Shown here in pieces: positions 44,494 through 54,263 of a DNA stretch of 64,000 nt (positions are counted from its first letter, which is position 1; each line of letters begins with the position of its first letter). The translations under genes were made by a program, and so were the position numbers. A model generated the notes under the pieces. The model was given only the letters and a program-made list of their open reading frames with translations, had not been told where the DNA came from and did not search any database. Origin of the DNA: Gilliamella sp. wkB178 (GTDB lineage Bacteria; Pseudomonadota; Gammaproteobacteria; Enterobacterales; Orbaceae); the NCBI RefSeq assembly GCF_001690705.1, contig NZ_LZGK01000014.1, forward strand, positions 124,001-188,000. Reading direction: 5' to 3'.

Positions 44494-45972
44494 ATGATAC
44501 CAGTTGTAGCACTTGTTGGCCGACCTAATGTTGGAAAGTCCACTTTATTTAATCGGTTAACACGAACACGTGATGCGTTAGTTGCTGATTTTCCCGGATT
44601 GACCCGTGACCGTAAATATGGTCGCGCTGAAATTAAAGGTCATGAATATATTGTCATTGATACCGGTGGTATTGATGGCACCGAAGATGGCGTAGAAAGT
44701 TTTATGGCTGAACAATCCTTACAAGCCATAGAAGAAGCTGATATTGTCCTTTTTTTAGTAGATGCCAGATCCGGAGCGATGCCTGCCGATCATGCAATTG
44801 CTAAGCATCTACGAGCTCGTCAAAAAGCTACATTTTTAGTTGCCAATAAAATTGATGGCATTGATGCTGATACAGCAATTTCCGATTTTTATGCCCTAGG
44901 GCTAGGTGATATTCATCCAATTGCGGCCAGTCATGGAAGAGGGGTAAGTTCGTTAATAGAAACGGTATTAGATCCTATTTTCCAATTTGAAAATGATGAA
45001 AACATTGTCGATGCTAATCCGGATGAGCAATTTCAAGATTTGCCTGAATCATACGATGATTTAGTATTAGATGAAATTGAATCAGATTCACTAATTAATC
45101 AACCCATTAAAGTGGCTATTGTTGGTCGTCCTAATGTTGGTAAGTCAACACTAACTAACCGGATTTTAGGTGAAGATCGTGTTGTGGTTTATGATATGCC
45201 CGGTACCACGCGTGACAGTATCTATATCCCTATGACGCGCGATGAACGCGAATATATATTAATTGATACCGCAGGGGTACGTAAACGAGGCAAAGTAACT
45301 GAAATAGTTGAAAAGTTTTCGGTTATTAAAACATTACAAGCCATTGAAGACGCTAATGTCGTCATTTTGGTCATAGATGCCAGAGAAGGCATATCTGATC
45401 AAGACTTGTCGTTACTTGGTTTTATTATTAATAGTGGGCGCTCACTTGTTATTGCTGTCAACAAATGGGATGGTTTAACCCAAGATATTAAAGAACAAGT
45501 AAAAACCACTTTAGATGATAGGCTTGATTTTATTGATTTTGCGCGCTTACATTTTATTTCTGCATTACATGGTAGTGGGGTTGGCAATTTATTTGATTCT
45601 ATCCAAGAGGCCTATGATTGTGCCACTCGTCGCGTTAATACGGCATTATTAACAAAAATTATGCAAATGGCGCAAGATGATCATCAACCACCATTAGTTC
45701 GTGGTCGTAGAGTTAAATTAAAATATGCTCATGCTGGTGGTTATAATCCTCCTATTGTGGTTATTCATGGTAATCAAGTTGAAGATTTGCCTGATTCATA
45801 CAAACGTTACTTAATGAACTATTTTAGGCGGTCATTGAAAATAATGGGTTCACCAATCCGTATTCAATTTAAAGAAGGTGCTAATCCATTCGAAGGTAGA
45901 AAAAATAGTTTAACGGCGTCGCAACAACGTAAACGTCGTCGATTAATGAAACATGTTAGAGGTCGTAAATAG
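44494..45972 (+). CDS. der: ribosome biogenesis GTPase Der (EngA)
   Basis: Der, 492 residues, has two tandem GTPase domains, each with GRPNVGKST (about residues 8-16 and 210-218), and a C-terminal KH-like domain. It acts in 50S maturation. Length equals E. coli Der. The acidic linker between the G domains ([16 protein letters not shown]) is typical of gammaproteobacteria. Confidence 0.97.
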   Translation: MIPVVALVGRPNVGKSTLFNRLTRTRDALVADFPGLTRDRKYGRAEIKGHEYIVIDTGGIDGTEDGVESFMAEQSLQAIEEADIVLFLVDARSGAMPADHAIAKHLRARQKATFLVANKIDGIDADTAISDFYALGLGDIHPIAASHGRGVSSLIETVLDPIFQFENDENIVDANPDEQFQDLPESYDDLVLDEIESDSLINQPIKVAIVGRPNVGKSTLTNRILGEDRVVVYDMPGTTRDSIYIPMTRDEREYILIDTAGVRKRGKVTEIVEKFSVIKTLQAIEDANVVILVIDAREGISDQDLSLLGFIINSGRSLVIAVNKWDGLTQDIKEQVKTTLDDRLDFIDFARLHFISALHGSGVGNLFDSIQEAYDCATRRVNTALLTKIMQMAQDDHQPPLVRGRRVKLKYAHAGGYNPPIVVIHGNQVEDLPDSYKRYLMNYFRRSLKIMGSPIRIQFKEGANPFEGRKNSLTASQQRKRRRLMKHVRGRK

Positions 45973-45975
45973 TTT

Positions 45976-46227
45976 ATGCCAAACCAAACATTGGATAGTA
46001 ATAATCAAGAAGGTTTATGCCCTAAATGTCATAATAAAATGAATGTGGTTTCACCACAGCATTATAATTGTCCGCATTGTAAACAACATTATCGTGAGCA
46101 GTTTATTTGCCCAACTTGTCAAAAGCCAGCTCAAATGATTAAAGGTTGTGGAGCTATTAATTACATTTGTCAAACAGACGGACTCATATCGAGCAATAAA
46201 GTTATATTTCATTATTTACCAGAATAA
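45976..46227 (+). CDS. yfgJ: zinc-ribbon protein YfgJ
   Basis: This 83-residue protein carries multiple zinc-ribbon CxxC pairs (CPKC, CPHC, CPTC) plus two further cysteines in the C-terminal half. E. coli has the same small zinc-ribbon protein directly after der. Function is unknown. It starts three bases after the der stop, so it is likely cotranscribed. Confidence 0.85.
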   Translation: MPNQTLDSNNQEGLCPKCHNKMNVVSPQHYNCPHCKQHYREQFICPTCQKPAQMIKGCGAINYICQTDGLISSNKVIFHYLPE

Positions 46228-46908
<681 letters not shown>

Positions 46909-46925
46909 TAGCTATTTCCAATCAA

Positions 46926-46958
46926 AAAATGGGGAAGCTATATAGTCTTCCCCATTTT
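46926..46958. terminator. terminator after adk
   Basis: AAAATGGGGAAG (46926-46937) pairs with CTTCCCCATTTT (46947-46958), a perfect 12-bp stem. It lies between the convergent adk and ybeD genes, nearer to adk, and its A- and T-ended arms allow use in both directions. Confidence 0.85.
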
Positions 46959-47061
46959 CGTATCTTATAAAAGCTGAGTAGCTTTTATAACCTGCTTATG
47001 GTCTGCAATAATATCATTAAAAGGCTCTATCTTTGGCTAAGAATAATACAACCGTAAAAGG

Positions 47062-47328
47062 TTATAAAACCATTCTTACAATATCAATTTCACCTAACTC
47101 TTTGTATAAATTTTCAACTTGATCAATATGTGTAGCATTAATTGTGATTGAGACGGAATGATAGTTGCCTTTACTACTTGGTTTTATTGACGGCGAATAA
47201 TCCCCTGGCGCATGGCGCTGGATAACGGTGATCACTTTATCAACTAATTCAGGTTTAGCTTCGCCCATCACTTTATAAGTGAAAGAGCAAGGAAAATCTA
47301 ATAATTCATTTAATTTAGTCTGTTGCAT
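47062..47328 (-). CDS. ybeD: YbeD family protein (DUF493)
   Basis: This 88-residue ACT-like alpha-beta protein matches E. coli YbeD nearly throughout ([49 protein letters not shown]). The start [10 protein letters not shown] is preferred to an upstream in-frame start at 47373 because it gives the family length. Function is unknown. The usual neighbours lipB and dacA are not present. Confidence 0.92.
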   Translation of the reverse strand: MQQTKLNELLDFPCSFTYKVMGEAKPELVDKVITVIQRHAPGDYSPSIKPSSKGNYHSVSITINATHIDQVENLYKELGEIDIVRMVL

Positions 47329-47531
47329 AATTTTATTGTTCTCATTTTTTATGGCATATGTACAAGGTATCACTACCTATGGTAACAAGTATATATAGGC
47401 ATTTTGTTCTACTTCAAGTCAGTTAAGTTTAAACACTGCTTTTTAAAGTATATAAATTGATCTATGATGGACAAATTTTAGCACAATTCAGTTTTAAATA
47501 TTTTTATTTATTAATATAAGGTCAATGCAGC

Positions 47532-49409
47532 ATGTTAGTTAATCCAGATCATAAGGAACCTTTTGGCACATTATTAGGTTATGCACCAGGAGGAGTGGCT
47601 ATTTATTCATCTGATTATGACTCAGTGGATAAGCAACAATACCCCGATGATTCTTCATTTCGCAACTACTTGGAGCGTGAATATATGGGCTATAAATGGC
47701 AATGTGTTGAATTTGCTAGACGGTTTTTATATTTAAACCATGGGCAGGTTTTTACTGATGTTGGAATGGCGCATGAAATTTTCTCACTACGTTTTTTACG
47801 GCAAGCTATCACTGAAGCTATTTTACCACTGCAAGCATTTGCTAATGGTAGTAAAAAACGACCTGAAGTTGGCGCTTTATTAGTTTGGGATGACGGCGGT
47901 GTTTTTAAACGTACCGGGCACATTGCCATTATTACAGAAGTATTCGATGATAAAATTCGAATTGTTGAACAAAATCTAACACACACTCGACTGCCAAATG
48001 GCCAGCAGTGGACTCGCGAGCTGTCAATGACTGTTTCAGATAGTGGTTATCTTTTACATGACACCTTTAATGATACTACTATTTTGGGGTGGATGATTCA
48101 AACCAGTGATACCAAATATAGCTTGCCACAACCACATGTACCCAAAGCGTTGCTTACTATACATAGTGCGCATATAAATAATCAAAATCAATTTGATAGT
48201 AAATGGTTAAACGAACAAGAACCGCTGGAAAAAGCCTATATATTAGCTTCCGGACATGCGATTAATCATGACGATCATTATCGTTATTTCACTATATCTG
48301 AAAGTGCTGAACAAGAACTGATTCGAGCGACCAATGAATTACATTTGATGTATTTACATGCAACCGATAAAGTCTTAAAAGATGATAATTTATTGAAATA
48401 TTTTAATATCCCTGAAATATTATGGCCAAGATTACGTTTGTCTTGGCAACAACGTCGTTACCAAATGATTTCAGGACGATTAGATTTTTGTATGGATGAA
48501 CGTGGTTTAAAAGTTTATGAATATAATGCGGACTCCGCTTCTTGCCATACGGAAACCAGCGTTATTTTACAAAAATGGGCAATTCAAGCAGGATTAAAAG
48601 TAGGTACCGATCCTGGTAGAGGGTTACTTAATTCTCTGGTTAGTTGCTGGAAACATAGTGATGCCCAACCTTTTGTTCACATTATGCAAGACAATGACAG
48701 TGAGGAAAACTATCATGCACTTTTTATGCAAAAAGCGTTAACTCAAGCAGGCTTTAGTAGCAAAATTTTGTGTGGATTAGAAGGGTTGCATTGGGACAAA
48801 CGTGGGCGCCTAGTCGATGATGAAGATCGCCAAGTTACTTGTGTATGGAAAACATGGGCGTGGGAAACAGTTTTAGAACAGCTACGAGAAGAAAGCGAAG
48901 CACAAACCGCTGGCTTACCAATTCGTACCGGTCATCCTGAAAATGTCGTTAGATTAATTGATGTTTTATTGCGACCCGAGGTATCGGTTTTTGAACCACT
49001 ATGGACAGTCATTCCAAGTAATAAAGCTATCTTACCCGTATTATGGTCTTTGTTCCCTAACCATCGTTATTTATTAGAATCAACTTTTACGCTTAATGAT
49101 AGTTTAATAAAAAAAGGTTATGCGGTTAAACCTATTGCCGGTCGTCGCGGTAGTGATATTCAACTAGTGAGTAATCAAGAACAGATTTTAGATCAAACAG
49201 TTGGGAAATTTGCTGAACAGGAAAATATTTATCAAGAATTATGGTGCTTACCCAAAGTGGACAACCGTTATGTTCAAATATGTACTTTTACTGTCGGTGG
49301 GCATTATGGCGGCACATGTTTGCGTTCAGATCCGTCTTTGGTTATTAAAGGTGAAAGTGATATGCAACCATTACGAGTTTTAGCAGATGAAGATTTTTTA
49401 AAACAGTAA
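47532..49409 (+). CDS. gss: bifunctional glutathionylspermidine synthetase/amidase
   Basis: Gss, 625 residues, makes glutathionylspermidine from glutathione and spermidine using ATP, and hydrolyses it again. The N-terminal CHAP amidase domain (about 1-200) has catalytic C58 and H130. The C-terminal ATP-grasp-like synthetase domain (about 210-615) includes the LDFCMDERGLKVYEYNADSASCHTE region. The length and layout match E. coli Gss. The conjugate is linked to thiol redox protection. It stands alone, with a terminator hairpin between it and the srf cluster. Confidence 0.95.
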   Translation: MLVNPDHKEPFGTLLGYAPGGVAIYSSDYDSVDKQQYPDDSSFRNYLEREYMGYKWQCVEFARRFLYLNHGQVFTDVGMAHEIFSLRFLRQAITEAILPLQAFANGSKKRPEVGALLVWDDGGVFKRTGHIAIITEVFDDKIRIVEQNLTHTRLPNGQQWTRELSMTVSDSGYLLHDTFNDTTILGWMIQTSDTKYSLPQPHVPKALLTIHSAHINNQNQFDSKWLNEQEPLEKAYILASGHAINHDDHYRYFTISESAEQELIRATNELHLMYLHATDKVLKDDNLLKYFNIPEILWPRLRLSWQQRRYQMISGRLDFCMDERGLKVYEYNADSASCHTETSVILQKWAIQAGLKVGTDPGRGLLNSLVSCWKHSDAQPFVHIMQDNDSEENYHALFMQKALTQAGFSSKILCGLEGLHWDKRGRLVDDEDRQVTCVWKTWAWETVLEQLREESEAQTAGLPIRTGHPENVVRLIDVLLRPEVSVFEPLWTVIPSNKAILPVLWSLFPNHRYLLESTFTLNDSLIKKGYAVKPIAGRRGSDIQLVSNQEQILDQTVGKFAEQENIYQELWCLPKVDNRYVQICTFTVGGHYGGTCLRSDPSLVIKGESDMQPLRVLADEDFLKQ

Positions 49410-49418
49410 TGGATTGTC

Positions 49419-49452
49419 AAGATGTTTCCTGAGAAGTATACGTTTCAGTATA
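49419..49452. repeat. dispersed 34-bp repeat, copy 2
   Basis: This sequence is the second copy of the element at 25939-25972, identical but for one base (49436 G versus C). It starts 10 bp after the gss stop. The centre GTATAC is palindromic in this copy and is flanked by CTGA/TCAG. Confidence 0.75.
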
Positions 49453-49484
49453 AAAATAAAATAAATGTTACCCTATAAAAAGTT

Positions 49485-49518
49485 AAAAATGATTATGTTG
49501 TCGACATAATCATTTTTT
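49485..49518 (+). terminator. terminator after gss
   Basis: AAAAATGATTATGT (49485-49498) pairs perfectly over 14 bp with ACATAATCATTTTT (49504-49517) with a 5-base loop and a T-run. It insulates gss from the following srf cluster. Confidence 0.88.
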
Positions 49519-49562
49519 ATATTTTGTTATTGCTCAAATCTTACTCAAATTTTTATAAAAAA

Positions 49563-49626
49563 ATGACTAAAAAGTCATAATATCTGTTTATCTACCAATT
49601 ACATCAACTCGTATTTCTGTTAAAAT
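49563..49626 (+). promoter_or_regulatory. putative srf cluster promoter region
   Basis: TG at 49618-49619 plus TAAAAT (49621-49626) gives an extended -10; a poor TTACAT is at 49599-49604. Upstream, ATGACT (49563-49568) and AGTCAT (49573-49578) form a perfect inverted repeat that could be an operator. The srfA Shine-Dalgarno AAGG is at 49672-49675. The whole cluster downstream has no other obvious promoter except possibly in the 123-bp gap after srfC. Confidence 0.4.
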
Positions 49627-49680
49627 CAATCCAGTTATCTAAAAAGTATAAAAATTATATGCAGGGATACCAAGGAATAT

Positions 49681-51228
49681 ATGGCAAATACATTACTAAG
49701 AAGTGGTGATATTAAGGATTTTAAAATACTCGGTCATGATGGTAAAGCCGCTTATTTAGTCGCTACTCAAATCCGGGAAATGTTTAGAGTAAAATTAGGT
49801 AAACAATATGCCGATTTTCTAGCTATTCCCCAACGCAATGATCAAGGAAATATTATTGATTGGTATATCCCTTTTGACTCCAGTCAACCCGATGGCCAGT
49901 ATGATATTGTGCCTTGGACTTCGGCTAGCGAAGCTGAACAAAGCTCGGCACTGATTTTACTTAAAGAGTTTGAACAACAGGTTGTGAATCTAGGTAAGAA
50001 GTTAGCCAATAACCCTAATCTGGAAGGTGATCAATTACTTTTTAGTCGTTTGATTTATGATCCTAAGCATGATGCTAATAGTCTCGAACCTAATTTGATG
50101 GCAATACGTTTTCCAAGTAATCAGTTTGTTTACATTGTTGATGGCAAACCAGTGATTACCTTTTGGGGATTTATTAATTCACAAACACCACAAGCCAGTT
50201 CGCCATTTTATTGCTTAGAGCCAGTAAAAAAACAACCAGCGGTCGTACCACCTGTTATTCCTGCAAGTGAAGAGCCCGTTATAGCCAAAAAACCTTGGTG
50301 GCAACGTTGGTGGGTATGGTTACTAGGGTTATTACCTTTGTTGTTACTATTGTTGGCAATATTTTGGCTCCGAGGTTGTTTTCTAAAACCACAAGCTTCA
50401 CTTAATCCAAATCTATCATTAAATAATGATAATACCAGCTTACCTGCTGCAGTAACTGAACAACAAAAGGAAAAAGATCCACAAGCTAGAGACGTTATCA
50501 TTGATAGAAACGTCGGCGTTGTTAATGGAACAGCAACCAATGGTACTACTGCGCTTGATAATAATGGTGTAGCGACGAGTGTTGATGAAAAAGATGCCAA
50601 TATAGCCAATGCAGGTAATGCAGATAATGCAGCTAAAGATAGCGGCGATAATAACCAAAATTTAGGTGAACAACCCAATAACGATGGCCAAGCTAATACT
50701 CCTGAGACTAATAATCCAGATAATCAAAATCAACAACCGCAGCCAGCTGATTTGAACAATAAAGATAATCCACAACCGCAAACCGGTACTGATAGCCAAG
50801 ATCAAACTTCAATGCCAGCAAATAAAGATAATAATGCTGAAGCAAATGTTGATGCTAATAAGCTAACTTTGCCAAAAGATGCAATGCAGCAAGGCTCGAC
50901 AAAATTTCTTAATGGTCAATGGTCTGTAGGTGGTGGTATTCAAGATAAGGCAACCGGCAAACCATTACAGTTATCTTATAATTTTAACCAAGGGAATGGT
51001 GAAGTCACAGTTACACGCAGTGACGGCGTTAAATGTGTTGGTAAAGTGGGTAGTGGTATTCAAAATGCCAATTTAAATATTGCTAGTAATACCGAAGCTA
51101 TCTGTAGCGATAATTCTAAATATCAATTACCAAAAATTCAATGTACATCTGGCAAAAACAATCAAGCTAATTGTCAGGGAACTTATAATAACGGGATTTC
51201 GTTCCCAATTACTATGAAACAACAATAG
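49681..51228 (+). CDS. srfA: SrfA-like bitopic membrane protein
   Basis: This 515-residue protein has a cytoplasmic N-terminal domain (about 1-175), a Pro-rich linker, one transmembrane segment (about 211-232 after a Trp-rich KKPWWQRWWVW stretch), an Asn/Asp/Gln/Pro-rich flexible region (about 240-395), and a small periplasmic C-terminal domain (about 398-515) with four cysteines that could form two disulfides. The assignment to SrfA rests on its position before srfB and srfC and on general similarity; molecular function is unknown. It starts a tight same-strand cluster. Confidence 0.7.
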   Translation: MANTLLRSGDIKDFKILGHDGKAAYLVATQIREMFRVKLGKQYADFLAIPQRNDQGNIIDWYIPFDSSQPDGQYDIVPWTSASEAEQSSALILLKEFEQQVVNLGKKLANNPNLEGDQLLFSRLIYDPKHDANSLEPNLMAIRFPSNQFVYIVDGKPVITFWGFINSQTPQASSPFYCLEPVKKQPAVVPPVIPASEEPVIAKKPWWQRWWVWLLGLLPLLLLLLAIFWLRGCFLKPQASLNPNLSLNNDNTSLPAAVTEQQKEKDPQARDVIIDRNVGVVNGTATNGTTALDNNGVATSVDEKDANIANAGNADNAAKDSGDNNQNLGEQPNNDGQANTPETNNPDNQNQQPQPADLNNKDNPQPQTGTDSQDQTSMPANKDNNAEANVDANKLTLPKDAMQQGSTKFLNGQWSVGGGIQDKATGKPLQLSYNFNQGNGEVTVTRSDGVKCVGKVGSGIQNANLNIASNTEAICSDNSKYQLPKIQCTSGKNNQANCQGTYNNGISFPITMKQQ

Positions 51229-51236
51229 GGTTGTAT

Positions 51237-54200
51237 ATGCTTCCGGAAATACGCAACTATGGTCAAGAAGTCACTTTAATAATGAATAGTGGTATTCAAT
51301 TTCTTGATTTTGCACTAAAAATAGATTGGAAAAATAATCAATGGCGTAATAAATTAAATGGTTGTTTTATCGACCCTTCAGAAAGTGGCGCCCTCATTAG
51401 ACTGATTGAAGATGTTGATAGTGGTAAATTTTTTGCTCCTGATAATCTATCTTTTGCTGTTACACCAACACAAGAAATTAGTGTTGATCAATCTTTGAAA
51501 CTATATGATGGCATTTGGTTACCGATTCCGGTGTTAAGATCAATACCACCTGAACGTTTTGATAAAGGCCCTCATAATTGGAGTCGAGTCCGTATTGTTA
51601 GTATTCCTGAAGGGGCAGATCCGGATGGCAACACTCACCGTATCACCTTTGCGTTTGATACTAAGATTTTTGCTAATATGCAAGATGTTGCCTATCTTGC
51701 TCCAACCGACAACGATGTTAAAACTGGCTCGGTATTTAGCTTAGCTCATCGTTCCGATCAAGTTTCATGGTTTTTAGAACTTAAATGGATAACTAACTGG
51801 TTAATAGACTTATTCAAAGAACTAGCACCACAACCTGAACGTTTGAAATTGCATAAAGATGATATTAACCAAGAAATTAACAATAAAGTCTATTATGGTC
51901 ATTATTTAAATATTATTAATTTACTAGCCGATTCATTACATATGCCCACCATTAAGATCGTTTCTAATAATAGAGATGATATTGTCAAATCAATTCCAGT
52001 GGATATGATTCTTGATGTGGGTAATTCCAGAACCTGCGGAATTTTGATTGAAGATCATGTTCAGGATAAAGATAGTTTAAATCGCCGATATGAGCTTGAA
52101 ATCCGAGATTTGACGCAACCAGAGCACATTTATAACGAACCTTTTGAAAGCAGAGTAGAATTTGCGCAAACTTTTTTTGGTAAAGAACATTTTTCATTAC
52201 AGAGTGGGCGCCGAGATACATTCCGTTGGCCAAGTATTGTTCGCGTGGGTAAAGAAGCCAGTCGTCTGGCTAGCCGACGAGAAGGCAATGAAGGTGCTAC
52301 GGGGCTTTCTAGTCCAAAACGTTATCTATGGGATCAAGATAAATATGAACAAGGTTGGCGTTTTAATTCTCACTATGTAAAAAGTGATCATGAACCATTT
52401 GCAACTTCAGAACCTTTTTCCAGCTTAATTAACGAATATGGTGAAGCTTTGCATATTCTCAGTAATGATATTGCTGAAGAATATGATCGTAAAATGCCGG
52501 TCTTTCATCCTAAATATTCGCGTAGTTCTTTGATGACATTTATGTTATGCGAAGTATTAATGCATGCTTTAATGCAGATGAATAGTGTTGCTCAACGTAA
52601 TAAACTTGAACACGCCAAAACACCACGTAATTTACGCTCGATTATTTTAACCATTCCACCGGCTATGCCTAAACCTGAGCAAGTTATATTTAAGTCGTGT
52701 GTATACCAAGCTATTGGACTTGTTTGGAAAAGTCTTGGTTGGGATAACTCGGATGATAATATTGATTTTAACAATCCGGAACAATTAAAAAGTGTTTGGC
52801 CTAATATTCCTGAGGTACATGTTCAATGGGATGAAGCAACTTGTGGTCAAGTTGTTTACCTGTTTAATGAAACCCAAAATAATTATAACGGTCGGTCAGA
52901 AGAGTTTATTGCTTCAATGGTACGTCCGGGTAAAACTAATAAGCAGAAATTAACAATTGCGACAGTGGATATTGGCGGTGGCACTACTGATTTAGTGATC
53001 AACGATTATGAACTTGATTATGGTGCAAGTAACCAAGTAAATAGCAGTAATGCTTATATTGTGCCAATACAACGTTTTCGAGATGGTTTTAAAGTTGCTG
53101 GTGATGATATTCTGCTTGATTTTATACAAGATACAGTGCTAACAGCATTAACTAATGGCTTAAAACAAGCAGGGCTGGCTGATCCTAATCCTATTTTATC
53201 TACAATTATTGGTTCGCAGCAGCTTTCAATTCAAGATGCAGTATTACGACAGCAGCTTACTTTACAATTATTCACACCGATTGGTTTACAGGTATTAAAA
53301 GAGTATGAACTTTATGATCCGCTACACGCGGAACAACATGTTAATAACGCGACTTTTAGAGAATTATTACAACATCATGTAATGACTGATAATGTGCTTA
53401 ATTTTATTAATGAACCAATTAGACGCGCATTAAATAACCCAGAATTTTCAGTACTGGATTTGAATATTGAAATTAATCTAAAACGTATTCATCATTTGTT
53501 TATTCGCGGTGACTATTACAATATTTGTAAAACATTTGATGCCTTATCTGAGATTATTAGCTGTTATCAATGTGATGTGTTGTTATTAACCGGTAGGCCT
53601 TCACGGTTACCGGGTGTCCAAAGTTATTTCCGTTCCCGGTTATCAATGCCAGCTGGGCGCATTTTACCTTTGCATGGTTATTATACTGGTAGCTGGTACC
53701 CATTCCATAAACAGGAACGGATTGATGATCCAAAAACTACCGCAGCAGTTGGAGCAATGCTTTGTTTTTTAAGTAAGAACCTACGGTTACCTAATTTCTA
53801 TTTTAGATCATCTAATATAAATTTATATTCAACTGTTAAATTTATTGGGTTGTTAGATAACCTAAATATGATAAAAAAAGAAAATGTCTATTATCGCGAC
53901 ATTGACTTAGACGATCCGGATTATGATTTCCCTGAGATTTCTTTTGAAATTAGGGGAACGACTAGACTTGGTTTTAAACAACTGGAAATTGAGCGATGGC
54001 CGGCATCACCAATTTACACAATTACTATTGAGAATAGTGAAGTAGCTAAAAGGCTTAGCGCTGATGGTGCTGTGCTTGAAGTTACATTAGGAATTAATAA
54101 TAGGCAAAAATCTGTCGAAAGTTTTTATATTAAAAATGTCAGTGCCTCGGATGGTCGTTCATGTAGTAAAAATCAAGATATTAAACTCAATTTAAATACG

Positions 54201-54263
54201 ATGGTTAATTCGGGCTTAATTAGTACGCAGTATTGGCTGGATAGTGGAATGATAAAACGATGA
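51237..54263 (+). CDS. srfB: SrfB, actin/Hsp70-fold ATPase-like protein
   Basis: This 1008-residue cytoplasmic protein matches the SrfB family in size and sequence. It carries the sugar-kinase/actin/Hsp70 nucleotide-binding motifs: phosphate 1 LDVGNSRTCGILIE (D260), phosphate 2 TVDIGGGTTDLVI (D578) and the adenosine motif LTGRPSRLPG (about 784-793). ATG 51237 is preferred to the TTG at 51231 because AGGG sits 6 bases upstream. SrfB is named as a virulence-associated factor in Salmonella, but its mechanism is undefined. Its end overlaps srfC by four bases. Confidence 0.88.
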   Translation: MLPEIRNYGQEVTLIMNSGIQFLDFALKIDWKNNQWRNKLNGCFIDPSESGALIRLIEDVDSGKFFAPDNLSFAVTPTQEISVDQSLKLYDGIWLPIPVLRSIPPERFDKGPHNWSRVRIVSIPEGADPDGNTHRITFAFDTKIFANMQDVAYLAPTDNDVKTGSVFSLAHRSDQVSWFLELKWITNWLIDLFKELAPQPERLKLHKDDINQEINNKVYYGHYLNIINLLADSLHMPTIKIVSNNRDDIVKSIPVDMILDVGNSRTCGILIEDHVQDKDSLNRRYELEIRDLTQPEHIYNEPFESRVEFAQTFFGKEHFSLQSGRRDTFRWPSIVRVGKEASRLASRREGNEGATGLSSPKRYLWDQDKYEQGWRFNSHYVKSDHEPFATSEPFSSLINEYGEALHILSNDIAEEYDRKMPVFHPKYSRSSLMTFMLCEVLMHALMQMNSVAQRNKLEHAKTPRNLRSIILTIPPAMPKPEQVIFKSCVYQAIGLVWKSLGWDNSDDNIDFNNPEQLKSVWPNIPEVHVQWDEATCGQVVYLFNETQNNYNGRSEEFIASMVRPGKTNKQKLTIATVDIGGGTTDLVINDYELDYGASNQVNSSNAYIVPIQRFRDGFKVAGDDILLDFIQDTVLTALTNGLKQAGLADPNPILSTIIGSQQLSIQDAVLRQQLTLQLFTPIGLQVLKEYELYDPLHAEQHVNNATFRELLQHHVMTDNVLNFINEPIRRALNNPEFSVLDLNIEINLKRIHHLFIRGDYYNICKTFDALSEIISCYQCDVLLLTGRPSRLPGVQSYFRSRLSMPAGRILPLHGYYTGSWYPFHKQERIDDPKTTAAVGAMLCFLSKNLRLPNFYFRSSNINLYSTVKFIGLLDNLNMIKKENVYYRDIDLDDPDYDFPEISFEIRGTTRLGFKQLEIERWPASPIYTITIENSEVAKRLSADGAVLEVTLGINNRQKSVESFYIKNVSASDGRSCSKNQDIKLNLNTMVNSGLISTQYWLDSGMIKR

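Noticed and set aside
50208..50678. 156-codon minus-strand ORF inside srfA
   Set aside because: It is antisense to the low-complexity linker of SrfA; its hydrophobic look comes from complementing Asn/Asp/Gln codons.
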